Shown one piece after another: positions 53,037-63,364 of a stretch of 64,000 nucleotides of DNA. The first letter of the stretch is position 1, and each line of letters starts with the position of its first letter. This DNA is from Flectonema sp. DT1601 (Eukaryota; Euglenozoa; Diplonemea; Diplonemida; Diplonemidae). The notes below the pieces were generated by a model that saw nothing but the letters and a program-made list of their open reading frames with translations, had not been told where the DNA came from and did no database searches. Position numbers and translations under genes: made by a program. The stretch spans positions 1,426,001-1,490,000 of the forward strand of contig OZ025789.1 in assembly GCA_964019425.1 (NCBI GenBank). The letters are read 5' to 3'.

Positions 53037-54306
53037 ATGAGCGACATACCCGGAAGAGATGTTTTAAATAAATGGAGACTGAGTGACCTGACGATGAAAG
53101 AGACCCTAGGAACGGGTACGTTTGGAAGAGTGAGATTGGTACAGGCGACAAATGGAAAGGTTTGTTTTTTATTTCATTAAAGCTCATCAACACACATCAA
53201 CAATCAACAACCAACAAACAGTTCTACGCCCTTAAAATCCTGAAAAAACAAGAGATTATTAGAATGAAGCAAGTGGATCACATCCTCGCGGAAGCAGCAA
53301 TTTTGTCAGAAGTAACCCACCCGTTTGTGGTTAACATGTTAAGAGGATTTTCAGATGATCACAGGTTTGTGTTATAACTCTCATCAGGTCTTTGTTGTTT
53401 ATTCGTATTCTTTATAATCAACAAATCAAATCAAATCAGATTATATATCCTTCTCGAGTATGTTCCTGGTGGTGAATTGTTTTCGCACTTGAGAAAGGCG
53501 ACGAAATTTCCGAATGATGTTTCAAAGTTTTACAGTGCTGAGGTTATGATGGCATTCGAATACCTCCACAGCAAGGATATTATTTACAGAGACTTGAAAC
53601 CAGAGAATTTGCTTCTGGACATTCAGGGACATATAAAGATTACTGATTTCGGATTTGCTAAGAAAGTTCCAGAGAGAACTTTCACCCTCTGCGGTACCCC
53701 TGAGTACTTAGCTCCTGAAATTATCCAATCGAAAGGTCACGGAAAAGCTGTTGATTGGTGGGCACTCGGAATTCTTCTTTACGAGATGCTTGTGGTATGT
53801 TTTTGTACTTCTTCATAAATTAGTGCAGTCAGTCAAGTAGACGTACCATAACAATAATTAACAACAGGGTTATCCTCCATTCTTTGATGAATCCCCGTTT
53901 AGAATATACGAGAAGATTCTCGAAGGAAAACTTCAATTCCCAAAGTGGATTGACTCAAGAGCAAAGGTTTGTATTATCCTGTTGGAGTTATTTTTTGATT
54001 ACAGAAATACAACAACACAACTTACTACAGGATCTTATTAAGGGACTTCTTACGTGTGATCACACGAAACGTTTGGGTACTTTGAAGAGAGGAGTTCAGG
54101 ACATTTTGAAGCACAAATACTACCAAGGAATTGATTGGAATGTATTACTTGAGAAGAAGATTCCAGCTCCTATTCCTGTTCGAGTTGGAAAGGATGGAGA
54201 CAGCAGGTACTTTGATAGATACCCAGAGTCACCTCAGGGACAGTTGAAGCCGCTTACAGCAGCTCAACAAGAACTGTTCCGCAACTTCCAATGTGAGAAG
54301 CTGTAG
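53037..54306 (+). CDS. cAMP-dependent protein kinase (PKA) catalytic subunit
   Basis: An AGC-family Ser/Thr kinase in five exons: 53037-53159, 53222-53364, 53440-53794, 53868-53966 and 54031-54306 (331 residues). Introns are 61-75 bp with GTTTGT or GTATGT donors. Motifs in order are [37 protein letters not shown], the PDK1-type activation loop [30 protein letters not shown] and GYPPFFDE. The C-terminal tail ends in FRNFQCEKL; the FxxF near the end is the PKA-type hydrophobic motif. The N-terminal A-helix is short. It is the most intron-rich gene in the window. Confidence 0.95.
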
Positions 54307-57300
54307 ATTGAGAAGACCACAATGTCAATCTCTGAAGCCTTTTAAGAAAAAAAAAAAAAAAAAAACACCAAAAAAAAAACAACGCGAAGGAAAATGTTAT
54401 TTTTAAAAAAAAAAACACAGAGAAAAAAAGTAAACATAAAAAAAAATAAATAATAATAATTAAAAAAAATCTAAATAAAAATACAATGACAAGAGTGTGA
54501 CGACAATCTTATTGAGTCTTCCCCTCCCTTCCCTATATTTTCCTTTTTGTTTCCCCTTTGTCTAGACAAAACCAGGATTATAACAACAGAAAATAAAACT
54601 TAAAAAGAAAACAACTTGGTTTCCATATGCAGTGTAGCTACACAGTGCCAGTAATGTGCCAACAACTGTGTAGGGTAATAAGGTGGGCGCTCGAGCACCA
54701 GCCCATCGTCTCAAGAAAGAACCGAATTAGAACCTGTAAAAAGTTTCCCATTGAACCCCACTCCCATATAAGTTGTAGGGCATCGTGCTGCGGAGACGAA
54801 GAATAGCAAAAAAAAAAAAAAAAAAAAAAAGAGATTTGCTGTACAAAAAAAATTTCAAAAAAAAAAAAAAATTAAAAAAAACATTAAAAAACAAAAAAAA
54901 AAAGTTGAAAAATCTCAAAAAAAAAACTAAAAAAAATCCAAAAATCACCCTCAATGCAAAAACGAAAAACTTAGTGAGCAACCGTAAGACGCAATCAAAA
55001 GACGACACTTGGCACTGTAACGCGAACGGAGGATTGGCAGCGAGTTCTTAATTGGACAGCAGTCACACAAAAAAAGTAAAATCCACTTCCCCTTTTCTTT
55101 CTCCGAGAACAAGGCAAGAAGATGAGGAAAAAAAAACCTGAAAGGGCGAGATGTGTGTTTTCTTTTTTTCCATTTTTTTATTTCCTTTTTCTAAAAATTC
55201 CCCCATATTACAATAGTAAGTAAGTGTTGTAAACAAAAAAAAAAAAAGTCCGCACACACTCCACACACGCATGCACAGGTAGATAACTGCAGCTGTACCT
55301 TTTTTATTGTAGTCATCCAAGACGAATTTTTCGCTTGCGCACGAACAACAAGTGTTGCAAAACAACCAGCAAGTGAGCTACGAGCATGTTCAAGTTCTTG
55401 TTCTGAACATATATTGAAATCGCATAGCATACTATTCTCAATATGATCTAATCAGCATTCTCAAAGTATGCAAAAAAAAAAAAAAAAAAAGAAGAAATAC
55501 TTAATTACAATGGTATTCTCTTTATTGGGGAAATACTATCGGAAGGTTTTTCTTATTGTTCACATGTAGTTGTGTGTGGCTCTTTGCAGTTTTGATTCAC
55601 AACAACCATCCTTACTGATATAAAAGCAACAGTTATAAGGAGCCAGTATTATTTTTTAAGGTGTATTAAGCCTGATGAAGCCTCATTAGCAACCGCGAAA
55701 ACTACTTGCCACAGAAAGGTCACTAAGACGGGTGTTGTAGGTGATGATAAGAACCCAAACACTAGAAGAATTGAACATAATATTTTTTTTTCTTTCCCCC
55801 CCTTCCCGCAACCAGTACATGAAGTGTGTTCCCTTCCCCTCCATAAGTCCCATTAAATCTATTTGACTTGTGTAAAAAGATGTTTTTTTCTGCCTGTTGT
55901 GTCTTTTAGATTACAACATCTTTGAAATCTGTTTTTTTTTCTTCTTTTTTCTTTTCTTTTTTGTTTTTTTTTTCCTCCTCTCTTTTTTTTTTTTTTTTTA
56001 ATTTTTTTTATATTTTTTTATTTGGATAGTTGCAATTCCTGTACAGTAGCGATACGAAGCGATCTCAATGATTCCCTCCCCTAACGGTACACGTTCGAAA
56101 GGATATCAGTAGTGACCATTCAAACCCTTCACTCGCAAGTCTACCAGTGCGCTATCAGTCTTCCCTCAAAAAGCAAATATTACAACGCTGTCGACTTGTT
56201 TGCGATTACAACTTGATGTCTCTCTGGTTTCTGCTTTTCACGACTAAGCAAAAAAGCTGCGTCTCAATTTCAAGGCTAAAAAAGTGAGTGTCTACAATAG
56301 ATATTTTGTGATATTCAGAAAGAGAGACCACGGATCGCTTTTGAAAAAATCAAAAAGGACCAGCGAATAAAAAGTCTCGTGTGTTTTTCACGACTTTTTT
56401 TTTTTTCATGCAGAGACTGAAGGTTTCTAAAAAAAAGCGAAGAAACTTATAAAAAAAAATTTTAAAAAAAAAAAAAAATAAAAAGAAAAAGGGAAAAGAA
56501 AGAATAGAAAATTCTGGAAGAATAAGAAACGGAGAGACAAGGCACGTTAGCACCTTTCCTTTCTTCACGTTTTTATCTGCACCCAGCTATGTTGAGTGTT
56601 GGATTATAAGCTTTGTGCGACTTTCGATCCTTACTGCCAATTACTTATGTTCTTCCCTGTCAGTTGTAAAACGTGCTACTTAAAAACAAAGATTCTCAAT
56701 TAACTGTCTGCTTCTTTATAAAAAAGAATAGGTCTTTGTGAAAAAAAAAAGAAGAAGAAGAAGAAGAAAAAAAAACGTGTTTACCGCGTTGAACGTAGCG
56801 ATCTTTTTTTTATTTATTATTATTTTTTTTTCTTTGTTTGTTTGTGCGCGATTATCGGTTCACAACTTGCCTTTTTTTTCGTTCAAGCATTTGTCCAGTA
56901 TGAATGTTCTTTCCGGAGGAGGGGGAAAAAAAAAAAAAAACCGTCTCTCAGATCGTTGACAACTCTCTTCTGCTGCGGCAGAAGAATTTGTATAGCTGTT
57001 TATTATTTATCATTTTTGTTAAGGACTGGTGCTCATTATCCGAACAAAAAAGTCTTTTTCTTAAACTAACAACAAAAAGCACTAATTTGCATGCACGTGT
57101 CAGTATTACTGGGAGTCGAATTGTATGTAAACAACCCGTCAATGGATTGTTTTTATTCGTTCACTCTCTCGAACAGGGGTCTCAGACGCGGCCACTTGCC
57201 TGAGAAGTGGAAACTATTGCTTTTTCACACCTCTCAATGAATGCGAGAAACAACAAAAAGAAAACGAAAGAACCAAAAAAGAAAAATGCGGAAAAAAAAT

Positions 57301-57910
57301 AAAAAGAAAAAAAAGAAAACGAAGAAGATAACCCCCGCAATCCTCCCCTGGTTCGAATCCCTCCCTTGAAAGAAGATAAAAAGTTCGAGTACGAGAAAAA
57401 ATGCGAATTTTAAAACAAAACAAAAAAAAGGAGAGAGAAAGAATCAAAGTTTAAACACTGAAAAGGGGTGAGGGGGGTAATATTAAAAAAAGAAAAACAA
57501 CAAAGAGGGGAAGTGACTCCCAAGTAAGAACCCAAAGTATAAGGACTACTGCACACTCTGAACAGTCTGTTTGCAATAGCCATATAATCAGCTGTTCCTT
57601 TTTTTCACAATCACAAACAAGGAAACTGTGCAGTTCCGAAGGAGAAAAACGGGTCCCCTCGAACACTGAAATAAAGAAATGATACAACGAATGCAAAGCA
57701 TCCCACCCCCGCCCGGATAAGCTACAATAGTTGTTATAATGTTTGGATGTCTGTGGGGTTGAGTTTATGTTTGGTATCGATACGAATTATTAATTAAAAT
57801 TTCTTTCTTTTAAAGTTTTAAAAACAATAAGTGAGGAAGACTGGAACTCTTCCTAACTGTTACATAATACGATTTGATAGAAGTTTGTTGTTCTTATATT
57901 TATCAGTAGC
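54307..57910. other. 3.6-kb low-complexity spacer
   Basis: Dominated by A and T homopolymers and AAG runs (about 56750-56775). Frames of Lys or Phe low complexity on both strands are chance. A tRNA-like box pair at 56111-56165 is listed separately. A tRNA B-box-like GGTTCGAATCC at about 57350 stands alone. This is the longest gene-free part of the window. Confidence 0.5.
56111..56165 (-). repeat. tRNA-like A/B-box relic, possible SINE head
   Basis: On the - strand TAGCGCACTGGTAGACT matches a Pol III A box and, closely after it, GGGTTTGAATGG resembles a B box. The gap between the boxes is shorter than in a tRNA, and no cloverleaf closes. This pattern fits a degraded tRNA-derived SINE or a collapsed tRNA pseudogene. 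Confidence 0.35.
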
Positions 57911-58213
57911 AGAATGCTTCCTGGAATGCAGATATTGAAGCTCAGAACATATACGGCGACATGCTTCACCTCTCTGCGTGAGAATCTTTTAACAACAACG
58001 CGGCTGTTGCTATCAAAAGGTTAGTAAAGTTAATGTTGTTTACGTCAATAAGGATTCTGCACTTATCCAAAGCTCTAGTCATTCAGATATGGTTCGCCTC
58101 GAAACACAGCCTTGATATTAGCTGTTTACAGTAAGTGTTTTGAATCCGTAAAAATTCTGATCGAATCGGGAGCGGATATTAATATCGTAAATGGTGTTGG
58201 TCTCCTTTTATGA
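57911..58213 (+). pseudogene. Ankyrin-repeat gene relic
   Basis: Two recognisable ankyrin units survive in different frames. Bases from 57911 read NADIEAQNIYGDMLHLSA before a stop. Bases 58088-58213 read TALILAVYSKCFESVKILIE then SGADINIVNG, a near-perfect ankyrin consensus, ending in TGA. The stretch between them (QKVSKVNVVYVNKDSALI) is a further eroded unit. At least two frame shifts and one stop separate the parts, so no full protein is made. No start codon is visible. Confidence 0.7.
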
Positions 58214-58376
58214 TAATGCTCTTGTCTTGGTCCTATTGAGATAATTCTTTTGAGATTTCAGAAACCTTTATTACAAACCCGAAACTGTTCTGAAACATTC
58301 TTTGCGAATGTTAGTAATATTTGTTTTCATCACCTTCAGTACTTTTACAGATCTTTTTAAACAACTCACCTAAAGG

Positions 58377-59147
58377 ATGACAAGCGAGGCAGAAGTCAAG
58401 ATCCGTAAGGAAAATGCTGCGAAGCTGAAGGCGGGATATAGTTCAGAGAAGAGAATGATGGAAATCGGGTGCTGTGTTTCGTTCGTTGTGTTGTGGGTAG
58501 TGAACTTTGTGAGGATTTGTAAAGAAGCATCAGACTTTAGGTACGATGTGATTCTCGCAAATGGGATTGTTGCTGTGGTTGTTGCAGAGATCGTAGCGGA
58601 TTTCATGAGTGGATTGATTCACTGGGGAGCAGACACTTGGGGATCAACAGAAACACCAATTATCGGAACATTCATCAGATCCTTTAGGGAGCACCACGTC
58701 AACGCATATGCGATGTGTGAACACGATTGGGTTGAAACTAACGGAGATAACAACATGCTTTGTGTTCCAACTCTTATTTGGATGCTTCTATCAACTGCTA
58801 CTGAAGAAGGCTCATGGTACTCTCCGGGAACAATGACATGGCAGATGTATTGTTTGGTACTAACTTTACTTATAAGTCTGACAAATCAATTTCACAAGCA
58901 GGCACATCAAATTAAACCTCATCCAATAAGTAGATTTCTTATGAATACTAACTTAGTGTTAACCAGACAGAACCACTCAGTTCATCACAGAGGATTGCAT
59001 GATGAAAGTTATTGTATCACTACTGGATGGTTGAATCCATTTCTTGATCTCATCGACTTTTGGAGAAAGTTGGAATGGGTCATTACCAAGGCCACCGGAT
59101 ACATTCCCAGAGAGAATGATATCCAACTTTTGGGTAAGGAGGAATAG
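58377..59147 (+). CDS. PEDS1: Plasmanylethanolamine desaturase (TMEM189/Kua family)
   Basis: 256 residues of the TMEM189 (PEDS1, Kua, CarF) family, an O2-dependent ER enzyme that introduces the vinyl-ether double bond to make plasmalogens. The conserved His-containing motifs are all visible: SGLIHWGADTWGS, FREHHVNAYAMCEHDWVETN, NQFHKQAHQ, NHSVHHRGLHDESYCITTGW. Hydrophobic helices lie at about 32-50, 60-80 and 160-180. The N-terminus is basic and cytosolic. It is a single exon, preceded by an ankyrin relic and followed by an opposite-strand orphan ORF. Family and likely reaction are confident. Confidence 0.92.
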   Translation: MTSEAEVKIRKENAAKLKAGYSSEKRMMEIGCCVSFVVLWVVNFVRICKEASDFRYDVILANGIVAVVVAEIVADFMSGLIHWGADTWGSTETPIIGTFIRSFREHHVNAYAMCEHDWVETNGDNNMLCVPTLIWMLLSTATEEGSWYSPGTMTWQMYCLVLTLLISLTNQFHKQAHQIKPHPISRFLMNTNLVLTRQNHSVHHRGLHDESYCITTGWLNPFLDLIDFWRKLEWVITKATGYIPRENDIQLLGKEE

Positions 59148-59161
59148 AATAAAAACCTTTC

Positions 59162-59449
59162 TTATAAGTCGCCGGTTTTAGAGAAAGTGGATAAGACATA
59201 ACAAGGACCACCAGATGCCATTTTGGTGATGATAAACTGTTTGCCGTTAAACACCTTCTCTTTACTGATCGGGTACTCCCTTGGCCGCGTAAAGTGATAA
59301 GATGTGACGTATGTTGTGATTTTAGTTTTGTATTCATCAAAATCGCGCTTAGTCGGCTTTTTGACCTTCTGAAGGTCTTGTCCTTCTACTTTTGTGCGCA
59401 TTTGACCGATTTTTGTTGAATCATTTGCATGAATCACATACTCGGACAG
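59162..59449 (-). CDS. Orphan ORF fragment, opposite strand
   Basis: Reading on the - strand, 95 codons are open from just after a stop to a stop 14 bp past the end of the desaturase gene. There is no early ATG. The residue mix is protein-like (DLQKVKKPTKRDFDEYKTKI; YHFTRPREYPISKEKVFNGK) and not low-complexity. I do not recognise it. It is probably the tail of an inserted or decayed gene, since it is one of only two protein-like - strand frames in the window. Confidence 0.35.
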   Translation of the reverse strand: MSEYVIHANDSTKIGQMRTKVEGQDLQKVKKPTKRDFDEYKTKITTYVTSYHFTRPREYPISKEKVFNGKQFIITKMASGGPCYVLSTFSKTGDL

Positions 59450-59500
59450 TCATTCGTGTACTCGTTATTTGGTTCTCATTTGGTTAGAACAAAAAGATCA

Positions 59501-59526
59501 TTTCGCCCTCTCTCGCGAGGGCGAAA
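59501..59526. terminator. Perfect GC-rich hairpin
   Basis: TTTCGCCCTC-TCTCGC-GAGGGCGAAA is a perfect 10-bp stem with a 6-base loop. It lies 50 bp upstream (in - strand terms) of the orphan ORF. It may be a processing or termination signal, or an element end. The class terminator is only the nearest label. Confidence 0.35.
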
Positions 59527-59815
59527 TCACCCCACAGCTAGTGGTCGGTAGCATTCATCTTAGTGTGTTTTGACTGTCCGCTTCTCATTATCTTGCAGGT
59601 GTTTTTTCATTTTTTTGCACACTGCGCAAGCAACAATAGAGCACAACACGTGAAAAACAGATGCAAATAGAAGAGAGGGAAATAATAAAATGTGAATAGA
59701 GCAAAATTGTAGCAATAATTACTTCTTTTTTTTCAGCAGGTAAACAACAAGTGTAGCAGAGAATAGAATGTTGTTAAATGAATCAATTCCAACTTCTGTA
59801 TTCAGGTAATTTCAA

Positions 59816-60403
59816 ATGACTGACCCTGCTGTCATAGTGCCAGGACTGTTGCTCGGGTCACGGTTGGCTGCTGAGAAGCGAGAGGTGCTGAATTTGCATG
59901 GGATCACATATGTTATAAATACTTCTAAAGAGATACCGAGCTACTTCGAAAATGATAAAACAACACATGTAGCGTACCTAAAGCTACAACTAGAAGACAG
60001 TGAAGAAGATGATATGGAGTCTTGTTTTAAGCAATCATCAGAGTTTATTAATTCTGCTCTTCGCAATGACTCTTCAGTGCTGGTTCACTGCCAAGCAGGA
60101 ATTTCACGTTCCGCTACTATTGTGATTGCCTACCTGATGTGCAACAAGAACATGTCTTTGAAGGAAGCTTATTTTCATGTAAAGTCAAAAAAAACAAACA
60201 TTCAGCCCAACATTCACTTTTTCAAAACTCTTCAAAAGCTGGAGCGGTGTCTGACAGGTCTGGAAGCCACGTTCTCTCTGTTGGAATATCACACAGATGT
60301 CTTAACTGAAATGGGTTTTGACAGCAACATTGCAAAGAGGGCTTTAGAGAGATCGGAAAACGACTTCAACTTGGCGCTGAGCATTTGTCTCGGAGGTTTC
60401 TGA
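59816..60403 (+). CDS. Dual-specificity phosphatase with C-terminal UBA domain
   Basis: 195 residues. The DUSP domain (1-140) carries the signature HCQAGISRSATIVIAYLM with catalytic Cys and Arg, the general-acid loop region LEDSEEDDM and the start VPGLLLGSRLAAEK. After a short linker, residues about 158-195 form a UBA fold: VLTEMGFDSNIAKRALERSE, with the MGF loop and the LALSICLGGF end. Coupling phosphatase to ubiquitin binding is unusual. It suggests dephosphorylation of ubiquitylated substrates. The ATG is supported because the domain begins within ten residues. Confidence 0.88.
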   Translation: MTDPAVIVPGLLLGSRLAAEKREVLNLHGITYVINTSKEIPSYFENDKTTHVAYLKLQLEDSEEDDMESCFKQSSEFINSALRNDSSVLVHCQAGISRSATIVIAYLMCNKNMSLKEAYFHVKSKKTNIQPNIHFFKTLQKLERCLTGLEATFSLLEYHTDVLTEMGFDSNIAKRALERSENDFNLALSICLGGF

Positions 60404-60512
60404 CTACTGTATGATGAAACAACTTGAGCTGTACCCTAACTCACTGGCTCTTCCTTTGGAGTAGTTCCATGATACTTGCTAATATTTTTACTCTATCTCA
60501 GTTAACAACAAA

Positions 60513-61862
60513 ATGTCACGCTCGTTGTCTTTCTCGAGAAAGGGAAGCGATGCGTCTTCTCCTGCCAGAATGTCACCAAGTAGGTCAGAAAGATCTTCCG
60601 TATCATCACCTACTACTTCCCCAAGAATGAAGATGCGATCTGAATCTTCGTTCATGTATCAAATTAATACAATGACCAGAGAAGACGTCGCTGACTTAAA
60701 CGATAGACTTCTGAGAAGGGGCAGCAGCATCAGAATGCTGTCGCGACATCATTCTGCAGGCAGGTCGTGGCACAAAGCTGAGATAAGAACCCTACTGCTT
60801 CGGCCAAAAGAACGGGAGGACGCAGAAAGAGCTAAAATGTGGAAGATTAACCTGCTCATATGGAAGCATTTCGCTGCAATGACTCTGCCATATAGGAAAT
60901 CGGAATCTTATAAAAGGAAACTTTATATAAGAAGGCTGTTTAGAAATAAGGTTTTAGAAGCTTTGCAACAAAAACGCACTGAAAATGAGCTCCGACGAAA
61001 TGCAGTACTTCGCGGATTTATTGAGCGATTTCGAATAAAGAAAAAGACTGCAACTATTTCACTCATTCGACACTATCTTCGAAGAGAGAAGGCATGGAAC
61101 AAACTCCGCTACTGTTGTCAAACTTACCACTCGGCAATTCAGATAATGTCACGTACTCTCTTGAAACATGCAAGACTAAGGAGGAGGCAGCGTAATAAAG
61201 CCCTCATATCGATTAAAGAATTGCTACCGGCTTTTAGGGAAACGCACTATTCCTTGACAAAGACGATTACTGAACCTTCAGAAGAAGCCCTTTACAGGAG
61301 GCTAGTATCAGATAGGCTTTCCATCAGGCATTGGAAGTATTCAAGTGCGATAGCCCAATTTCGCACAAACTTTAACAATGGCGATGAGACATTTGGGGAT
61401 GATCCACCTTACTATGTCATGTTCTTGTCAGATAATGATTTGAAGTCTATTCTTATCCTTGCACTCCAAATATCTTCGATCGAAAAATCATTGGAACCTG
61501 CCTCCCGAGAATCGATTCAATTTGAAGAAGAAACCTTTCGAAGTACAAACATTACTTCTGTCTTGATGGCGATTAAATTAAGCAGCGATTTGGAACGCGA
61601 GGGACCCGATCATCATGAACGACAAACTCCTGCGAAAATTGCAAGAAGGAAACAACGGTTGACAACTCCAACATCTGGCAGACTGTCTCCAATTTCAGCA
61701 AGAAAGATGTTCAGAACTCCCTCATCACGAACACCTGTCAGGTCTCTTCGAAGAACACCACTATCTCCACCTCCAAGGAAGCTCCTCTCCCCCATTCCGA
61801 TCGGGAAATTATCCCCATCAGTTGATTCAAGACGAAAGTTCCGTCCTCTCAGAGAGCCATAG
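60513..61862 (+). CDS. Basic Ser/Arg-rich unknown protein, 449 residues
   Basis: ATG 60513 follows a run reading TTAACAACAAA. The N-terminal 60 residues are Ser/Pro-rich (SRSLSFSRKGSDASSPARMS), the middle (80-260) is Arg/Lys-rich and helical, and the C-terminus has SP/TP sites (TPTSGRLSPISARKMFRTP, RTPLSPPPRK) that proline-directed kinases could phosphorylate. Spaced aromatic/Leu units in the middle (WKHFAAMTLPYRKSE, WNKLRYCCQTYHSAI) faintly resemble Sfi1-type centrin-binding repeats; I am not confident. A centrosomal or cytoskeletal role is a guess. Confidence 0.6.
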   Translation: MSRSLSFSRKGSDASSPARMSPSRSERSSVSSPTTSPRMKMRSESSFMYQINTMTREDVADLNDRLLRRGSSIRMLSRHHSAGRSWHKAEIRTLLLRPKEREDAERAKMWKINLLIWKHFAAMTLPYRKSESYKRKLYIRRLFRNKVLEALQQKRTENELRRNAVLRGFIERFRIKKKTATISLIRHYLRREKAWNKLRYCCQTYHSAIQIMSRTLLKHARLRRRQRNKALISIKELLPAFRETHYSLTKTITEPSEEALYRRLVSDRLSIRHWKYSSAIAQFRTNFNNGDETFGDDPPYYVMFLSDNDLKSILILALQISSIEKSLEPASRESIQFEEETFRSTNITSVLMAIKLSSDLEREGPDHHERQTPAKIARRKQRLTTPTSGRLSPISARKMFRTPSSRTPVRSLRRTPLSPPPRKLLSPIPIGKLSPSVDSRRKFRPLREP

Positions 61863-62247
61863 TTCATTCTTGTTTTTTGGGTGCCTCTACGAACCTATTT
61901 CTTAGGCATCGATTATTAATTCTATGTATAACTTTCTTAGTTGAAATGTTATCTGAAGTTCCTTTCCATGGGAATTAACTTTCTTTCTGGTTCTTTCTGT
62001 TGTTAGGTGGCTTAGAGAATGAAATGTATTCTCGATCACTACCACACCATCTTTCAAGTTTCGTTTCGTTGTTTTGTTCAAGTGCTAGTAATAGTGCAAA
62101 ATCTTTTGTTAGAAAGTGCCAGGACGGCGATGCCTTCTATTCTATGTTGCCACTCAATGGCAACTATTGAAGGAGTTGGTGAGAATACCGGTCACTGACA
62201 ATCCATTGAACAATTACTTCATTTTTTTACTCAGGTCACAACAAGTG

Positions 62248-62520
62248 ATGAATGTTGTCATCGACAACACTGTTGATGGATCTACAACATGCATGCAGCT
62301 GCGACAAGAAGACAGCTTCAGCAGTTTTTGCTCTCGAGTGGGAGGAGAAATGGGAGTTTGTAATTTCGAACTGAGATATGATGGAGACCTGCTTTGTGAA
62401 GAATCCTTTGGTATGGTGTTGCCTGAAAGTGAATTGGAACTTTGGCCGACAAAAGAAGGTGAAGCAAGAGCACACCTACAAAAGTTGGGAATAAGTATGT
62501 TCACTTTGTCTGGGGGGAGG
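62248..62520 (+). pseudogene. Broken Ubl-like N-terminus (ankyrin-family type)
   Basis: From ATG 62248 the frame reads a compact domain of about 75 residues (MNVVIDNTVDGSTTCMQLRQ... FELRYDGDLLCEESFGMVLP ...ELELWPTKEGEARAHLQKLG). It has the strand/loop/strand rhythm of a ubiquitin-like fold, followed by the helix ARAHLQKLGI that in many protist proteins precedes ankyrin repeats. No ankyrin repeats follow; the frame runs into the antisense of a tRNA gene. I read it as a truncated gene. It may be related to the ankyrin relic at 57911. Confidence 0.4.
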
Positions 62521-62526
62521 AAAAAA

Positions 62527-62598
62527 TGGACATTGAGGGGTTCGAACCCTCGGCCTCCCGTATGCGAAACGGGCGCTCTTCCACTGAGCTAAACGCCC
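62527..62598 (-). tRNA. tRNA-Ala (anticodon CGC)
   Basis: The 72-nt cloverleaf is complete: acceptor GGGCGTT/AATGTCC with the G3:U70 wobble that marks alanine tRNAs, D-arm GCTC/GAGC, anticodon stem CCCGT/ACGGG with loop TTCGCAT (anticodon CGC), T-arm GAGGG-TTCGAAC-CCCTC, discriminator A. T6 follows directly as a Pol III terminator (plus-strand A run 62521-62526). No intron, and CCA is not encoded. Confidence 0.96.
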
Positions 62599-62771
62599 CT
62601 GTTTTAGGAAAACGGGTTTTACGTAATCTAAGGACATGATAATGAAAAGAAATTTAATTCATTTTACTTTTTTTGCTTTAAGCGACTGACCTTTAAGTGC
62701 TGTTGTCGGTGCGCTGAAACAGCGCGGTCATCAGATGAAAGCACAACAATTATTAATGTAGCAACCAAAAA

Positions 62772-62843
62772 TGGACATTGAGGGGTTCGAACCCTCGGCC
62801 TCCCGTATGCGGAACGGGCGCTCTTCCACTGAGCTAAACGCCC
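62772..62843 (-). tRNA. tRNA-Ala (CGC), variant with C33
   Basis: Identical to the tRNA-Ala gene 173 bp away except for one base: the anticodon loop reads TCCGCAT instead of TTCGCAT, so the near-invariant U33 is C. Stems, G3:U70 and both Pol III boxes are intact, and T5 follows directly. It could be a functional variant, a pseudogene or a sequencing error. Confidence 0.9.
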
Positions 62844-62984
62844 TTAAAAAAATTCTTCTTTTTTTTTTTTTTTTTTTTTTGGTTACACTCGTCTGTGCTA
62901 CCAAACTCTTTGTTTTTGTTCTTTTCACTTCTATGTTTTGTCTTTCTTTAATACTTTCCTTTTAACTTAAGTCTGACAAATTGG

Positions 62985-63364
62985 AAAACACGGGAAACAT
63001 AGGTAGGCTCCGCCTGAGGACGTAAGAAGAGCGGCAACGGAAAAATAAGTGGTCACGCGTCCTTGAAATTGGACACATGAAGCTAATTCGGTTACCATTC
63101 CTACCATCGATAAGGAAAACAAAGAGTCGAGCATATAACTAGAGCGGTGGTCAAAGACCACTTGAACAGCCCGAAGGCCTGCCCTCAAGAGAAATTTGTA
63201 AGGAGAATAGGAGAAGAAGGAGACAGGAGTGTTGGAAGAGACACTGCGACAACACCGAAGGTGATGTGCAGTTACCCAACCAGGAGATGATTGATAATGA
63301 TGAAAATACTAAAAAAAAAAAAAAATAATAACAAATTGATATTGGCGACTACATGTCACCTACT
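62985..63364. other. Non-coding flank, possibly LINE 3' UTR
   Basis: Unlike the T-rich spacers elsewhere, this stretch is balanced in composition. It has a perfect hairpin GTGGTC-AAA-GACCAC at 63147-63161. It lies directly downstream, in - strand terms, of the LINE frame, with an A run at 63311-63324 close to the LINE stop. Confidence 0.35.

Noticed and set aside
54785-55051. Lys-rich ORF in the 54-57 kb spacer
   Set aside because: It is a translation of A homopolymers with no ordered segment.
55673-55715. CTGATGA...GAAA spacing resembling a hammerhead ribozyme core
   Set aside because: Stem II would have only two pairs, and I find no upstream partner for the sequence after GAAA to make stem III.
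57330-57370. GGTTCGAATCC B box suggesting another tRNA
   Set aside because: T-stem bases do not pair and no A box or acceptor stem is present.
62521-62592. Plus-strand coding continuation reading RGSNPRPPVCETGALPLS
   Set aside because: This is the classic antisense translation of a tRNA gene, not protein.
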